A stretch of 64,000 nucleotides of DNA from Sweltsa coloradensis (Eukaryota > Arthropoda > Insecta > Plecoptera > Chloroperlidae): NCBI GenBank assembly GCA_024449915.1, contig JAMZAV010000897.1, forward strand, positions 310,001-374,000, written 5' to 3'. Shown here piece after piece: positions 46,404-58,009 of the stretch (positions are counted from its first letter, which is position 1; each line of letters begins with the position of its first letter). Both the position numbers and the translations under genes were made by a program. Below the pieces are notes generated by a model that was not told the DNA's origin, made no database searches, and saw only the letters and a list, made by a program, of their open reading frames with translations.

Positions 46404-46881
46404 TAACACGGTAAAACAAACTTGCTATCTACGAACGAACTTTTATAAAATGGCTGGCTAACTTTTTATTACTGAGAACTTTTTATATTGAGAACTTTTT
46501 ATTAATGAGAACTTTTATTATTGGGAACTTTTGAGAATTGATAACATGTTTTTGTAATTGTAAATGTAACATAACTTGATTTGATTCATTATAATTGTAT
46601 TTGAAACTGGTTTTGTTAATTTGTGTAACCTTTCGTTGTCTGTCTGTCCCACTCAATATTTTATTTCAGTTTTCTTATAATTTAAACTTCAGCAGTTGGC
46701 AAGACTACTGACTTGAGCTAGACCGGCGCACTCTTCTAAGGTTGGTAATTGTTTTTCTCAACAGCTGTTTGACTTTGAGTGACAGTGAATTTTTGTTTGA
46801 TTGTTTTTCAATTTTGGATAAAATAAAGTAGTTTTTTTTTGTTTTAATTTGTTGTGGGGCTTGTTTGGCTATTTAGCGACA

Positions 46882-46902
46882 TTGCCGCTGCCAACGTGTG
46901 GC
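46882..46902 (+). other. Primer-binding-site-like sequence
   Basis: TTGCCGCTGCCAACGTGTGG immediately after the LTR resembles the widespread tRNA-Lys-type primer site (CCCAACGTGGGGC core), with several changes. The position is right; the match is imperfect. Confidence 0.45.
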
Positions 46903-47023
46903 TACTTACTTGTTCACGACCCCGAGATTAATAATAAATAACTTAATAAATAATATAAAACGTGGTGCTTGCCAACTTTTAACCTAAAATTTTATTTTGA
47001 AAACTGAATAATTAAAATCAAAA

Positions 47024-47503
47024 ATGAGTGTGAAGGACGACAAGGAAGGTTATTGTTCTGAGAGTGATACTAATGTAGAATTCAATGTTACTAGTGACAC
47101 GACACCAGAGATCATGGATGCTCCAGAGGTCCACAACCCACTCACAAACCCAGGAAACCCACTTGCTGAGTCCACTCACCTAGGCCTAGAATCTCCTAGA
47201 CCAGTGATGGAAATCACAAGGCCTAACGAGATCACACCTAAGCCTGGACCTAGGACTACTTCTACAGGTACTACGGGCAATAACCAACAACACAGTGAGT
47301 CTAGCGAAGTAGGCCTAAAAGAAATGTTAACTTCACTTATGAACCAAATGGTAGCAGGAAATGAAAAAACTAGTACAGATATTGCCGGAATAAAAATGGA
47401 GCTGAGTGCAAAAATCGATAAGGGAAACGAGAAACTAAATTCAAAAATCGATAAGGGAAACGAGAAACTAAATTCAAAAATCGATGAGGGAAACAACAAA
47501 TGA
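47024..47503 (+). CDS. Retroelement gag-like ORF1
   Basis: A 159-residue frame starts about 140 bases after the 5' LTR. The first half is acidic and rich in T, P and E (MSVKDDKEGYCSESD, then PEIMDAPEVH); the second has EMLTSLMNQMVAGNEKT and a near-exact 10-residue repeat with core NEKLNSKIDK. The C-terminal half reads as a coiled coil, which is typical of the N-terminal part of gag in some arthropod gypsy elements. The stop TGA (47501-47503) overlaps the next start as ATGA. No zinc knuckle is present. Function is inferred from position and composition only. Confidence 0.55.
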   Translation: MSVKDDKEGYCSESDTNVEFNVTSDTTPEIMDAPEVHNPLTNPGNPLAESTHLGLESPRPVMEITRPNEITPKPGPRTTSTGTTGNNQQHSESSEVGLKEMLTSLMNQMVAGNEKTSTDIAGIKMELSAKIDKGNEKLNSKIDKGNEKLNSKIDEGNNK

Positions 47504-47805
47504 AATCAGATATTACTGACTTAAGAACTGACATAAATAAAATAAAAACCGAGCTGAGTGGAAAAATTGATAAAAGATATGAGGAACGTAGAGCAGAACT
47601 AGAACGAGAATCAAAATTGAAAGCAGATAAAGTAGGCATAGAGAGAGATAGAACAGAAACAGATGTTGAAGCGTGTGATGAGAAAAATGTTGGGTTATTG
47701 GAGAATGCTAGAGATATTGATGTTTCCGGGTTAATTAATAATAATAATAATGATGTCGTTGAGTTAAACCTTATTGGAAGAAACGAGATAGGGCTAACAA
47801 TATGA
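47500..47805 (+). CDS. Retroelement ORF2, coiled-coil continuation
   Basis: A 101-residue frame in the -1 register of ORF1, opening with the ATG of an ATGA overlap. It continues the same kind of sequence (MKSDITDLRTDINKIKTELS, then RYEERRAELERE), so ORF1 and ORF2 may be one protein split by a single-base change or made by stop-start or frameshift translation. It later has an asparagine run (NNNNN) and ends at TGA 47803-47805, which again overlaps the next ATG. No enzymatic motif is seen. Confidence 0.5.
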   Translation: MKSDITDLRTDINKIKTELSGKIDKRYEERRAELERESKLKADKVGIERDRTETDVEACDEKNVGLLENARDIDVSGLINNNNNDVVELNLIGRNEIGLTI

Positions 47806-48413
47806 CAGTTAGTGATGATGTTGATAATGGGAGAAACAGAGTTAATAAAGTTGAATTTAGTTGTGATGTAAGTGAAAACGTAAGTGATAAAGTGATAAAC
47901 AAAGTTAAAGTTGATAGTGGAAGTGACGTTGATAATGTAAATCTACGTAAAAGTGACGTTGATATGAGAGAAAACGGAGAACCTAAAAATGAAAACGGAA
48001 GTGGAGAAGGTGAAAATTGTGTTAAAAATAATAATAATAATAAAGTGGAAGTGGAAATAAAAGAAATTTTTAACCCGGAATACATAAATAATTTAGTAGT
48101 TGACGATAATGGAGTGAGAATCGAACCAGTGAGAAATGAGTTAGTGATAGTGAGAGATGAGGGGATTGAGGCCTACTTAATGCGTAAACAAAATTTAAAT
48201 AAAAACAAGCGGTACTTAAACTTAAAATATTTTGGTCAGGATAAGTGGGATTTTGTAAAACAGAGAGATAAGATTAAAATCAATGACAGATGGTTTGGGA
48301 AAATTGAAAAGCTTACTGAACTATACAAGAGAAGGGAGCGTTGGAAAAATAAGCCTTCAGCAAAAATCAGAAAGTATGAGAGTGAAAAAGGGAAGAATTC
48401 TAAAATTAAATAA
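47802..48413 (+). CDS. Retroelement ORF3, unknown basic-tailed protein
   Basis: A 203-residue frame, again -1 to its predecessor and linked by ATGA. The first part is rich in V, D and N with short repeats (VNKV, SDVDNV, NNNNN). The tail is different: IEAYLMRKQNLNKNKRYLNL, KYFGQDKWDFVKQ, KINDRWFGKIEKL and KPSAKIRKY. It looks like a folded, lysine-rich domain with conserved-looking W and Y positions. This could be a gag C-terminal domain or, after an internal deletion, the end of a polyprotein. I recognise no family. Confidence 0.5.
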   Translation: MTVSDDVDNGRNRVNKVEFSCDVSENVSDKVINKVKVDSGSDVDNVNLRKSDVDMRENGEPKNENGSGEGENCVKNNNNNKVEVEIKEIFNPEYINNLVVDDNGVRIEPVRNELVIVRDEGIEAYLMRKQNLNKNKRYLNLKYFGQDKWDFVKQRDKIKINDRWFGKIEKLTELYKRRERWKNKPSAKIRKYESEKGKNSKIK

Positions 48414-51400
48414 CATAACAGTAGACCGGTAGGTAGCTAGGACACCCAGGTGTCAACACTAGGGTACACAAAGCCTAAATAAACATAAACCTAAAAACTT
48501 GCTTTTCATAAATTAAAAATATGTACTTTAAACTAACACAAACCTAATCAACAACAATTTATAAACTAAACTTGACTGCTACTTAGAATATAAATTGGGA
48601 TAAAATAAAATTGTGAATTTTAAATAATAACTTTGAATTTATTTTTTAATGTGGACTAAAAATAAAATAAATTTGAATTTAAACCAGAATGAATAGAGAA
48701 CAAAAGTGACAAGGAGCTTTGAGGGGATTAAAACCTACCAGTAGAAAAACACAGTAGGCCTAAATTTAAATTACAAACATTAAAACCTACCAGTTTATAA
48801 AATAGAAAAGTGAGAGTATGGAATAGATTTCAACCAGCTGTTATAAAACTTGACCTTGACTTAAAATAACATAAACAATGGATGCATAGTGGCCAGCCTC
48901 CACAGACAGATAGACACTCTAGCTGCAAGAAGCAATAAAAATTAATGACTACTTAGATAAGATAAACAAATCTTCACTGACTGGCAAGGAGTACAGTCAC
49001 TCTCAAATATTATTACACAACTTAGGTTGTCACACTAAACTTGTGCATTGTCACACACAACTTGTTTTGTCACACACATACTATGTGTTGTCACACCCAA
49101 ACAAAATCTAACCTCACATTTTTTATTACATTAAAACTTTTTGAAGTTAAAATTACCTAATATTGAATGTATTTTACAAACTTTAAAAATAAACTTACTT
49201 TTTATATTAAAATAATTTAAACCTAGTTTGGACTTGTATAAAAGTAGATTTTAAATTATAGTTGAAATGTTGAAACGTTGAAAGTGAACTTGGAATTCTG
49301 AAGTTGAATTTAATTTAAACTTGGCAAACCAATTTATTTATAAACTAAACTTAGCATGAAAATTTAAAAAATATAAACTAGAAATAAATACTAATTTTGA
49401 GAGTTTTCAGTGAAATAAAGTAAGGCTAGAGAGAAGTGAAACAGAAACAGATAGTGGAGTGTTAGATGATGATAAGAGGGTGAAGTTAAATACTAGATTG
49501 AAAGGTGGTCTCGAGTTAATGTTTAATAATAATAATAATGTGGTAGTTAATGTGAACGTAAGTGATGATGTTGGTAAAGTTGAAGTTTTTATGTGGTCGT
49601 TAGGAACGATGTTGGTTAAGTTGAAGTTTTTGGTGGTCTAGGTGATGCGAACTTAGAATTAAATAAAGTTGAAGTGGAAATAATAGAAGTTATTAACTCG
49701 GGAGTCACAATAATCTAGTGTTTAACGTTAGCAATGTGAGGGATAGGACAGTGAGAGATGATAGTGAACTGAGAGATAGTGAACTGAGAGATAGTGAATT
49801 TAGAACTTAACGTGAATTCATACGTTGGAACTGTAAATGGAACGTGACCTTGAACTTGAACTGGGATGTGAACTATTGTGTTTTTGAAAAATAATTTGGG
49901 AATTTTATAAAATCAGACGGGAACCTACTACTACGTGGATTGAATTTGAAATAATTTTGAACTGAACGTTGTTTAACTTACAACTATTTTTAATAAATTC
50001 AAACTAGGATTTGACATAGGATTTAAAATAAAATAAATAAAAATTTGTTCGAGTAAGCTCGATAATAAAATAATACTTGACATATTTCTGGATTTTAAAC
50101 CAAACCTTCGTGGAATTTGAACCCGAACAATTTTAAAAATTTATTTGAGATATTTGAACAGTGAATTTAAACTTGAACTTGACGTTACCTTGTTTTTGCA
50201 ACCTTGTGTATTACCATATTTTGTTTTTGACACATTTTGGATTAGTAAAATTTTAATAAATAATTTTTAAAATAATAATTTGACTTTTTGGTGATATTGG
50301 ATAGAGACTAACAATAAATTTTATAATTTTTAAATCATACTGAACAGAAACTAGATGAGGATGGGGGGATTGAACTGTGGACAGTTCAAATGTTTTTCTA
50401 TTTTAATTTTTGGCGGACTTATTTGTTACAACAATAACAACTATTCACATTTAAATACAAACACCTTACACTGACATGGATTAGTGGTACAATTTTCACA
50501 GATGTGCTTATCAATAAGAGAGGAGACCGTATTGGCTGAACCAATATTTAATCAACCTTATAATTAATCAACCTTTAGTAATCGTGCATAATTAACTTGT
50601 TTTGTTGTCATCGTGTAATATTAGTGAGCATGTAATATGTATACGCCTTTTTGTAACAGTTTCCTGTATAGGTTGTGTTGCGATATATATTTTTTTTATG
50701 GCGTTTTTAAGTATTTAGCGATGTAATTTTTGATCGAGTAAATACTTTATTAGATATGTTCTGGTGCGTTTATACCTGTGAGTTAAACATTTATGGGAGG
50801 CTGTATAGAACAGCGAGCGAGTGAGTGGGAGAGGTTTAAATAAATAAACCACAGTATAATTATTTGACAAAGCAAACGGGAACACGTGTAAGCGGAATTT
50901 TGGAGTCAGTACTTCTTACCTGGGGTATTTGTATTTGATGGATTTAGATTCTTTTGTCTAACGAAAACTTAGTACAGTGAGTAGTGGGCATACCAAATTA
51001 ACAGGTTGAACTTTTGAAATTTAGTCTGGAACATATCGAACCTATGAATTTAAACTTAATTTTAAGGCGAAGAGCGGGCGGTTTTCCATTGTAAGACCGG
51101 ACAGTAACTGTAGTTACTACATATTCATTTTCGGTATCATCATATCATACCTTTGTTTTCTATCAGCTGATTTTTGTATTGTTATTTTACCTATGTTTAA
51201 ACAACAGCAATGCTGAATAATTTTGATCGCAATCATAACTTGTGACACTTAATTTTCTGTTGATTATTGGAAAGATTTTCCATTGTGCAATTTAACAATT
51301 GTAAAACTTGATTAATAATTTTGACTTTGACTTTATCTCAATGAGAGAATAATTTTGTGGACAGATACAAAGTTGAACCACGCGGTTAGATGGAAGGCAT

Positions 51401-51962
51401 CTGGTTAGACGAAAGCTTCGGATATTTGATTGATAAATAACTTGATCGATAATTTAATTTTTGCGACAGCACGTAGCTGACTGATAACGTTTATTCAATT
51501 GTTTAATTTTTCTCGAGGGGATGGGGTGAGATAGCAGACATAATTAGTTCAGTTAATAGACTGTGTTGTGTTGATTGTGCCTGTAATATTTGTTCCTCAA
51601 CCATCCTTTCTCTTTTCATGTCATATTCCTGTATCTTTGTGGTGTCATGTACCTAAATAACAATTGTTTCACTATTATTTTCATTGCTAATGTTGCAATA
51701 TTTACTTCTCTAAAAATCAATGCAAACATTGATAAAACTGTATTCACTACTGTAATTTTCTTTTAAAAACTATGATTGAAACTAAATATTATTTGCAACC
51801 AATGGTAAATAACCACACTCTCATTTTATTCAAAACATAACCATGCTTGTAAAAAAAAATAATACTTATAAAACTATAATGTAAAATTTAAATTTAAGAA
51901 CTTAGTGAAGAACATTCAAAATTTTCACTACATTCAATTTTTCTGCCCTTCAGAGGGGATAT
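48414..51962 (+). other. Long non-coding interior of the LTR element
   Basis: AT-rich, without frames of note. The stretch 49400-49830 repeats, in decayed form, words of ORF2/ORF3 (ACAGAAACAGATA, AATAATAATAATAATG, AGTGATGATGTTG). A purine tract AGAGGGGAT (51952-51960) sits just before the 3' LTR, the expected start site for plus-strand synthesis. Confidence 0.7.
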
Positions 51963-53388
51963 TGTAACCTTTTGGTCTGATATGAGACAATTTCAAAGAT
52001 ATTTAAATATTAAATTTGTTCCCGCCTTTCAAATTGTATAATTATTTTGAATAATTAATTACATTTAAATAATTATATGAACTATTTCAGCCAATAATAT
52101 TTCATTTTATTGTGTTATGACAATTTATCAGCCACGCGTAATAAATAAAAACTAGTGTTTGTGCTTCGTATCCGCGTCGTCATGGCCAGCTGCGGTGATT
52201 ACGTAATCGATGTCCGTGTACTCTGTGTGCAGGAATCAAATAAACATGTCACAGTCGTAATCTTATGTGCGGGAATGGAATGTCTTATCGTTCACTGCGC
52301 TACATTATCGGCAAGTGCACCCGAACTCTGGTCATTCAGTGACGTCACACATAGCTTGTGGAGTGTGGAAACATTACTTTTATCAACATTTGCGCAACAC
52401 AACTTGCACGTGCGTGCATAAATCTCCGACGGAATGACAAGTCCCGAGTGACTTGTGTGTGATTGCTATGCATCTTTTGAATGGTTGGTATCAATAAACT
52501 ATCTGAGTTTCATCATGCAACTACGTCACGTTTTTAGAACCGTGGGACCGAAAACATACCCCCACTTCTGCCTAATCACCAGGGCGTAATAGACTAAGCC
52601 AATTACAACACTCAATTTCCGTGACTACGTCCACAAAATCTTCAGTCGAAACGAACGCAAGCAGAGAAGGTTGATTCTTCAAAAACACACTTACTTGGTC
52701 TCTCGAGGAGACTTCACGTCCGGGTTGGGGCTCTAGACAGGGCGGATCAACCAGGAACTTGGGCGAGAATTTGGAACTTCGATCGTTTGGATTTTTGGAA
52801 CTTGGAACGTGGGCGAGAACATTGGGCGAGAATTTGGAACTTGGAACTTGGGCGAGAACTTGACCCCTGGACCTGGTCAAAATCTACAAATCTACGAATC
52901 GCGATAACACGGTAAAACAAACTTGCTATCTACGAACGAACTTTTATAAAATGGCTGGCTAACTTTTTATTACTGAGAACTTTTTTATTATTGAGAACTT
53001 TTTATTAATGAGAACTTTTATTATTGGGAACTTTTGAGAATTTGATAACATGTTTTTGTAATTGTAAATGTAACATAACTTGATTTGATTCATTATAATT
53101 GTATTTTGAAACTGGTTTTGTTAATTTGTGTTAACCTTTCGTTGTCTGTCTGTCCCACTCAATATTTTATTTCAGTTTTCTTATAATTTAAACTTCAGCA
53201 GTTGGCAAGACTACTGACTTGAGCTAGACCGGCGCACTCTTCTAAGGTTGGTAATTTGTTTTTCTCAACAGCTGTTTGACTTTGAGTGACAGTGAATTTT
53301 TGTTTGATTGTTTTTCAATTTTGGGATAAAATAAAGGAGATTGTATTGTGTGAATTTGTTGTGGGGCGTGTTGGGCGATGTAGCGACA
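51963..53388 (+). repeat. 3' LTR, 1426 bases
   Basis: It begins TGTAACC and ends AGCGACA, the usual TG...CA borders. It is uninterrupted and gives the empty-site sequence for the nested element. Compared with the 5' LTR it has extra units of GGGCGAGAA-TTTGGAACTT type (about 52755-52860) and small indels. Its last 60 bases differ more (GGAGATTGTATTGTG). Confidence 0.88.
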
Positions 53389-53761
53389 GTATGAAACCGG
53401 TTCAAAGTTGTTAAATGACATACTTGTTTTACACTCGTCAGGTGGGATCAGACAATTCTCGTTGGATGAGCAATTTAATTCCTTGATTTTTACTATTCAC
53501 ACATTGTATGTAATTTTCTAAGATATATTAAATACTTGCCCGGTAAAACGAATTAAAACTCAAACCTTTTGTTTCCAATGTTGATGAAGTTTCGCAAAGT
53601 TATCGCAAACTACTCTATAACTGAAGTTTATTTAAAGTAACTACTCTACTACTCAAGTTTATTACTTACCGTATACGTTGTTTACAAAGTTAATTGTAGA
53701 TTACGAATTAACTCGTTGAAATAATAACCCGGACAAGGTGTATCGCTATGATTTTGAATTT

Positions 53762-53778
53762 TGGTGGAGGTGCCGGGT
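53762..53778. repeat. tRNA-Ala 3'-end-complement motif, copy D
   Basis: TGGTGGAGGTGCCGGGT, followed by ACGATTAATTT. It is about 370 bases outside the LTR element and so is not that element's primer site. Confidence 0.7.
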
Positions 53779-53916
53779 ACGATTAATTTACTTTCATTTA
53801 TTACAATAATATATAATTGCTTGACTTGAACTAACTTACTAAATTAGGACTAGAATGCCATGTTCTGGCAATATATTCAGGTTATTACAAACTTTTGTAA
53901 GATTATTTTATTCAAA

Positions 53917-53933
53917 TGGTAGAGGTGCTGGGT
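53917..53933. repeat. tRNA-Ala 3'-end-complement motif, copy E (diverged)
   Basis: TGGTAGAGGTGCTGGGT, two changes from the other copies. The right flank matches that of copy C at 43388 over about 35 bases. Confidence 0.6.
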
Positions 53934-56801
53934 ATATTAGATATGTCGAGTTCGATCAACAATCACTTATGCTTTATAATTTTCAAGTATAAAAACTGAC
54001 TTAGACCTACGACCTTTGTTAAAATATTGCAATAAAGAGAGCTTGGTTTGGTTGCTTTAAAAACGCGTCAACCGTTAAGTCATGATGCATAGAGTTTGGT
54101 ATAATTATTTAATTAAGTTTTACATAAAATGGGGGGGGGGGGGGAAAGAAAACGATTATTGAAAAAATATAATTCGTGTAATCTTGATTAGCTTCGTTTT
54201 ATCAACACGTTCATGAATATTAGTAACGTGATAAGAGTTTAAACCCTTTTTCTTGATATTTTACACGCGCGAAACATTTATGAGAAATTTTCCGTGTAGA
54301 GTGACAGTGAATGATGGGGAGGCAAATTGGTAGCCAGCTCTCTAATACCACGTCAGCATATTCCTGCAGCCTGGTGTTTCTGAACGCGATATTACCACTC
54401 CAAACCGTACTTGTTTTATTTTTCTTTCGAATGGGAAAATATTTGGCAATCTATCATTTTTTATTTCGTCCTATTTCGCACATAACATGACGCCCAACGT
54501 ATGTTCTAACGACGTAATGAAATAATAACACCGAGTAACTATTCATCTCTGTCACAACAGCCCTTTGTATAACCTCGGAACAATCTCCACAAAGCTTTGT
54601 TTGTTCTGCGTATGTATATAGATCTCGGTGTGAGCTTTCATTTGCCACCCTCCCCTCTTAAACTGTTTGTTATGTGATATAATACGGTATAAGACTCGAG
54701 ATGATCGCTTTTCCGAGTTCGTAATTTCATTTCTCGCACACGACCTGGTTCGCTTTGCCTCGTGATCTTGAACCGATGCTGAAAACAAAATGCAATTTCC
54801 GACCGCTATGATGCGCTAGTGGGCCTGTGTTCCCGCTTCGAGAGCGTGGGGGGGGGGGGGGGGCGCCCTCGATCCTGAGCGCGGATGAGTAGATTATTGT
54901 GTAACAGGTCGTTTACAAGAGCGCATTGAACTGAAGCGAGAGAAGCATTGTTTAGTGGAAATATTGTTTGTTTATTCGAAGCACTGAACCAACAGGTTTT
55001 GTTGGCATTGTGGAGAGTATTTATTTTATAAGCCTACAAAATGAGCAGCCACACATCAGCTCGCATTTGCATTGTTATAAGGAATATTTATTCAATACAA
55101 ATATGTGAATTAAGCGCCTATCGTCAATGTAACAAGAATGCAATATTATTCCATATTGTCAACTTAAGAAGTTAAGTTTCAAATAACTTAACAGGTAGTA
55201 AACTTATTAAAAAATGAAGTCTAGTACTTCATCTTGAGAACATACGTTCTTGGAAATCTTAATACAACAGAACAGTTGTACATGAATGTGTTCGTGTTCA
55301 AAATGTTAGAGACACTGGCTTTCATAAGAACATCTGGCAAAGCAAACGCGCGACTAAAAGATAAATAACTTTGGCTATGCGGTCAAAACTTCTCAAACTG
55401 GGATAAGAAGCCAACAAAATAGTATCTAAAGCTTCTTTTATGTTCCTGCAGTACCTTCACAGAAAGTGAAGATTATCGGGTTAGCCGTTAACTGGCGGGA
55501 ACCCTTTCGAGTAATATCGCTAGAGATAAAACCAACTTATTGGCTGCTGACCGACCGTTGTTGGGTGACCACAAAGATCGAGCTAAATAATTAAATAAAA
55601 CATACATTTAAAACATTATAAACCAGCTTAAAGTTGTTACATAAATGGTTTTGTAAAATAATGACTGAATCCTTCAGAAAGGTCGTCTATTATAGCATAG
55701 AGAGAGAGGTCTCACTATAGAAGGTGATAAACAGTGTTTCTTCCAGCATACAAAACCTTTACCTACAAAGTACCAGAGACAACTAAAGTGACAATTAATA
55801 GGATCGTGAAAATATGCATAGATTATATTGGACCTTCGATTTTAGGGAACAAGTAAGCAAGTTGCCTAGAAATTATGTCAGATTACAAGTTTTGTTTTCT
55901 ATGATTGCAATAATTTAATGATGCTTGTTGTAGTCATACCGTGTATAAAAATAACCCAACAAAAACACAACTGCCCAGGTCAGTGGTCTTATAAACGTTT
56001 TAATCAGAAAACTTTCCATAGTGACGTTACTACGTCACAGATTGTTTATATAAAGCTTTGTTATACACATTAACAACAATCGTTAATCACAAAACAATCA
56101 CAATAAACTTAGCAAACACGATGCTTCTATACCAAATTACCCTATCTCAATCGCATGACAGTATAGACTCAACGGCACAACCGTTAAATATTGCATGTAT
56201 GTTATTATAGCCACAGCAAGAGCTGTGATAACAATCATACACAGACAATAATCTGTTTCTGCACAAAGATATTAACTATCGGTATTGGATAGTAATTTAA
56301 ATTCAATTACGTCGGATTCTGATGAACAATTTCTATGAAAATCATATCGCGTATGTTGCCTTATTAGTTGGAACTAACTACACAGGCGGTTCATGTCTAG
56401 TCTGACATGAAGTATAGACACAATTGATAATGCATTATTTACTCACAGTTGAAAATACAACGCAACATACAACTAGCTTACTCATATATGTGGTTTTACT
56501 TTTTGTAAATACAGACAGGTCATTAATTTCGTGTTAACAAAGTCGACAGTTTTACCCGAACATCGTGCGTACTGTGGCAATCATTCACTCGTCGTTGGCG
56601 CTCACGTCTGCTGTCACTAAGGCTTAAAAACACAATATAAGCGAAGAGGTGTGTGGACATGGTAATATGTTGTAGACATAGCTGTCATGGGAATCTAGGG
56701 TGATTTGGTTCATAAAAGAATGGAATATTTTGTCTGGCAGATAAAACCAGAGTATCGTAGGACATGGTAGTTACGTGGCCTCCATGTACTTAACGTAGGT
56801 A

Positions 56802-56872
56802 TAAACAACAACAAACAAACAAAAATAACAACAAAAAAAACACAACACAACAAACAACAACAACAACAAAAT
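56802..56872 (+). repeat. CAA-rich simple repeat
   Basis: Impure run of CAA, AACAAACAA and A-rich words. No coding frame is likely. Confidence 0.85.
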
Positions 56873-58009
56873 CCGGTTTAAAAAACCCTGGCTTTTATTA
56901 TTGGTAGTTTTTATTTGCATCACACAAATAACATTTCATTAAAAAAATATGAGGGTTATATTTTAGTTTTCTTGCATTTAGTTTTTACATTTCTGCACAG
57001 TAGAAACAATTGAGTGACCCTCTTCCGTTAGTATTTGTAGTTATGAAGTCTAGGGCTGTTTCAGAAGACTAAATCTTTTGCATTCACATACACGACTGAA
57101 GTATACATTGGTATAACTTTCAGTCAGAATTTTCGTTAGCGAGTATCAACTCCAGGAGTTACATCCATTTGTGATACAACTGTTGTGTAAGTTAGTTGAC
57201 CAAATTGAATTGCTTCCTAAGTGAATATGATTTCATCCACAATAACCGATAAGAAACAGATTTAGAAATCGCCATATTCTTAATTCAGTAAAATACAAAA
57301 CTTGAATATTAAATCAATGTTTTTATAACATGCTAGGTTTCACGACTGGACATATTGTAGATGTCAATTATTTTGGATGAAAAACAAATATTTGAGGCAA
57401 GGAGAAAAGAGTCATTGAAAGGTTCCCAGTTTACACTAGAATGATTAAAGAATGTCCTGAATTTACTCACATAATTGATGGCAGAATACCTGATATCATC
57501 ACTGTGTATGTATGCCACAGTGATCGAAATCCTTCACAAGAATTCAAAAACGAAATCAAGAAAAATTAAACAAAACGGTGTCCTTTAAGTCAGGTGAAAG
57601 CACAGAAGAAAACGAAACTGTCGAAAGTTATATATTATGTGAGGCACCGTGGGTTTCAATCTGTACTTCCACTGTCCGGATCGACAATATGAAGAGAGAG
57701 GAAGGATTTCTATGGGGTCTTCATTTAATTTCTATTGAAAGTGTGGAAAATTCGTATTTACCGATCTTCCTATTACGGGAGGGTTTGAAAACGTTTCATC
57801 CGTTATTTCATAAAGTGATATCACAAAAATTCTGCAATAACAAAGTTATTTCATTTTATAACCTATGTAGATCGACAAGATACTTTTGATAAATGAAGTA
57901 ATGTGTTTTTAACTGCTTACTACTTATTTCTCAATTTCATTGATCGGGAAACACTCCCATAAAAATTATAAAAAAAATTACGTAAATCAATCCAGAAATT
58001 ACAAATTTA

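Larger units (their letters stand above)
44175..46881 (+). repeat. 5' LTR, interrupted by another element
   Basis: It begins GGTAACC (TGTAACC in the other LTR) and ends AGCGACA. A polyadenylation-type AATAAA lies at about 44704 (ATCAATAAACTATC), also kept in the 3' LTR. The LTR is split by a 1.35-kb insertion (45051-46403); without it the length is about 1.36 kb. The right part carries tandem words of the TATTATTGAGAACTTTT type (46459-46535). Confidence 0.88.
44171..53392 (+). mobile_element. LTR retrotransposon skeleton without recognisable polymerase
   Basis: Two long direct repeats (44175-46881 with an insertion, and 51963-53388) bound an internal region with three short gag-like frames. 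GTAT precedes the left LTR (44171-44174) and follows the right LTR (53389-53392), a 4-base target duplication. A primer-site-like sequence follows the left LTR and a purine tract precedes the right one. No protease, reverse transcriptase or integrase motif was found in about 5 kb of interior, so it is a non-autonomous or internally deleted element. The LTRs resemble each other closely apart from small indels, a repeat expansion and the nested insertion, so the insertion is not ancient. Confidence 0.88.
53393..58009. other. AT-rich sequence, no gene recognised
   Basis: It contains copies D and E of the tRNA-Ala-like motif, G runs at 54131-54144 and 54848-54863 and a CAA-rich simple repeat (56802-56872). 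An open frame at 57578-57889 (103 residues) shows no known domain. Confidence 0.5.

Noticed and set aside
47176..48085. Long minus-strand frames rich in S, F and L opposite the gag-like ORFs
   Set aside because: They mirror the biased codon use of the plus-strand frames; composition is low-complexity.
54552..54788. Minus-strand frame of 78 codons starting near a GC-rich patch
   Set aside because: No domain, no splice context and average AT-rich codon use.
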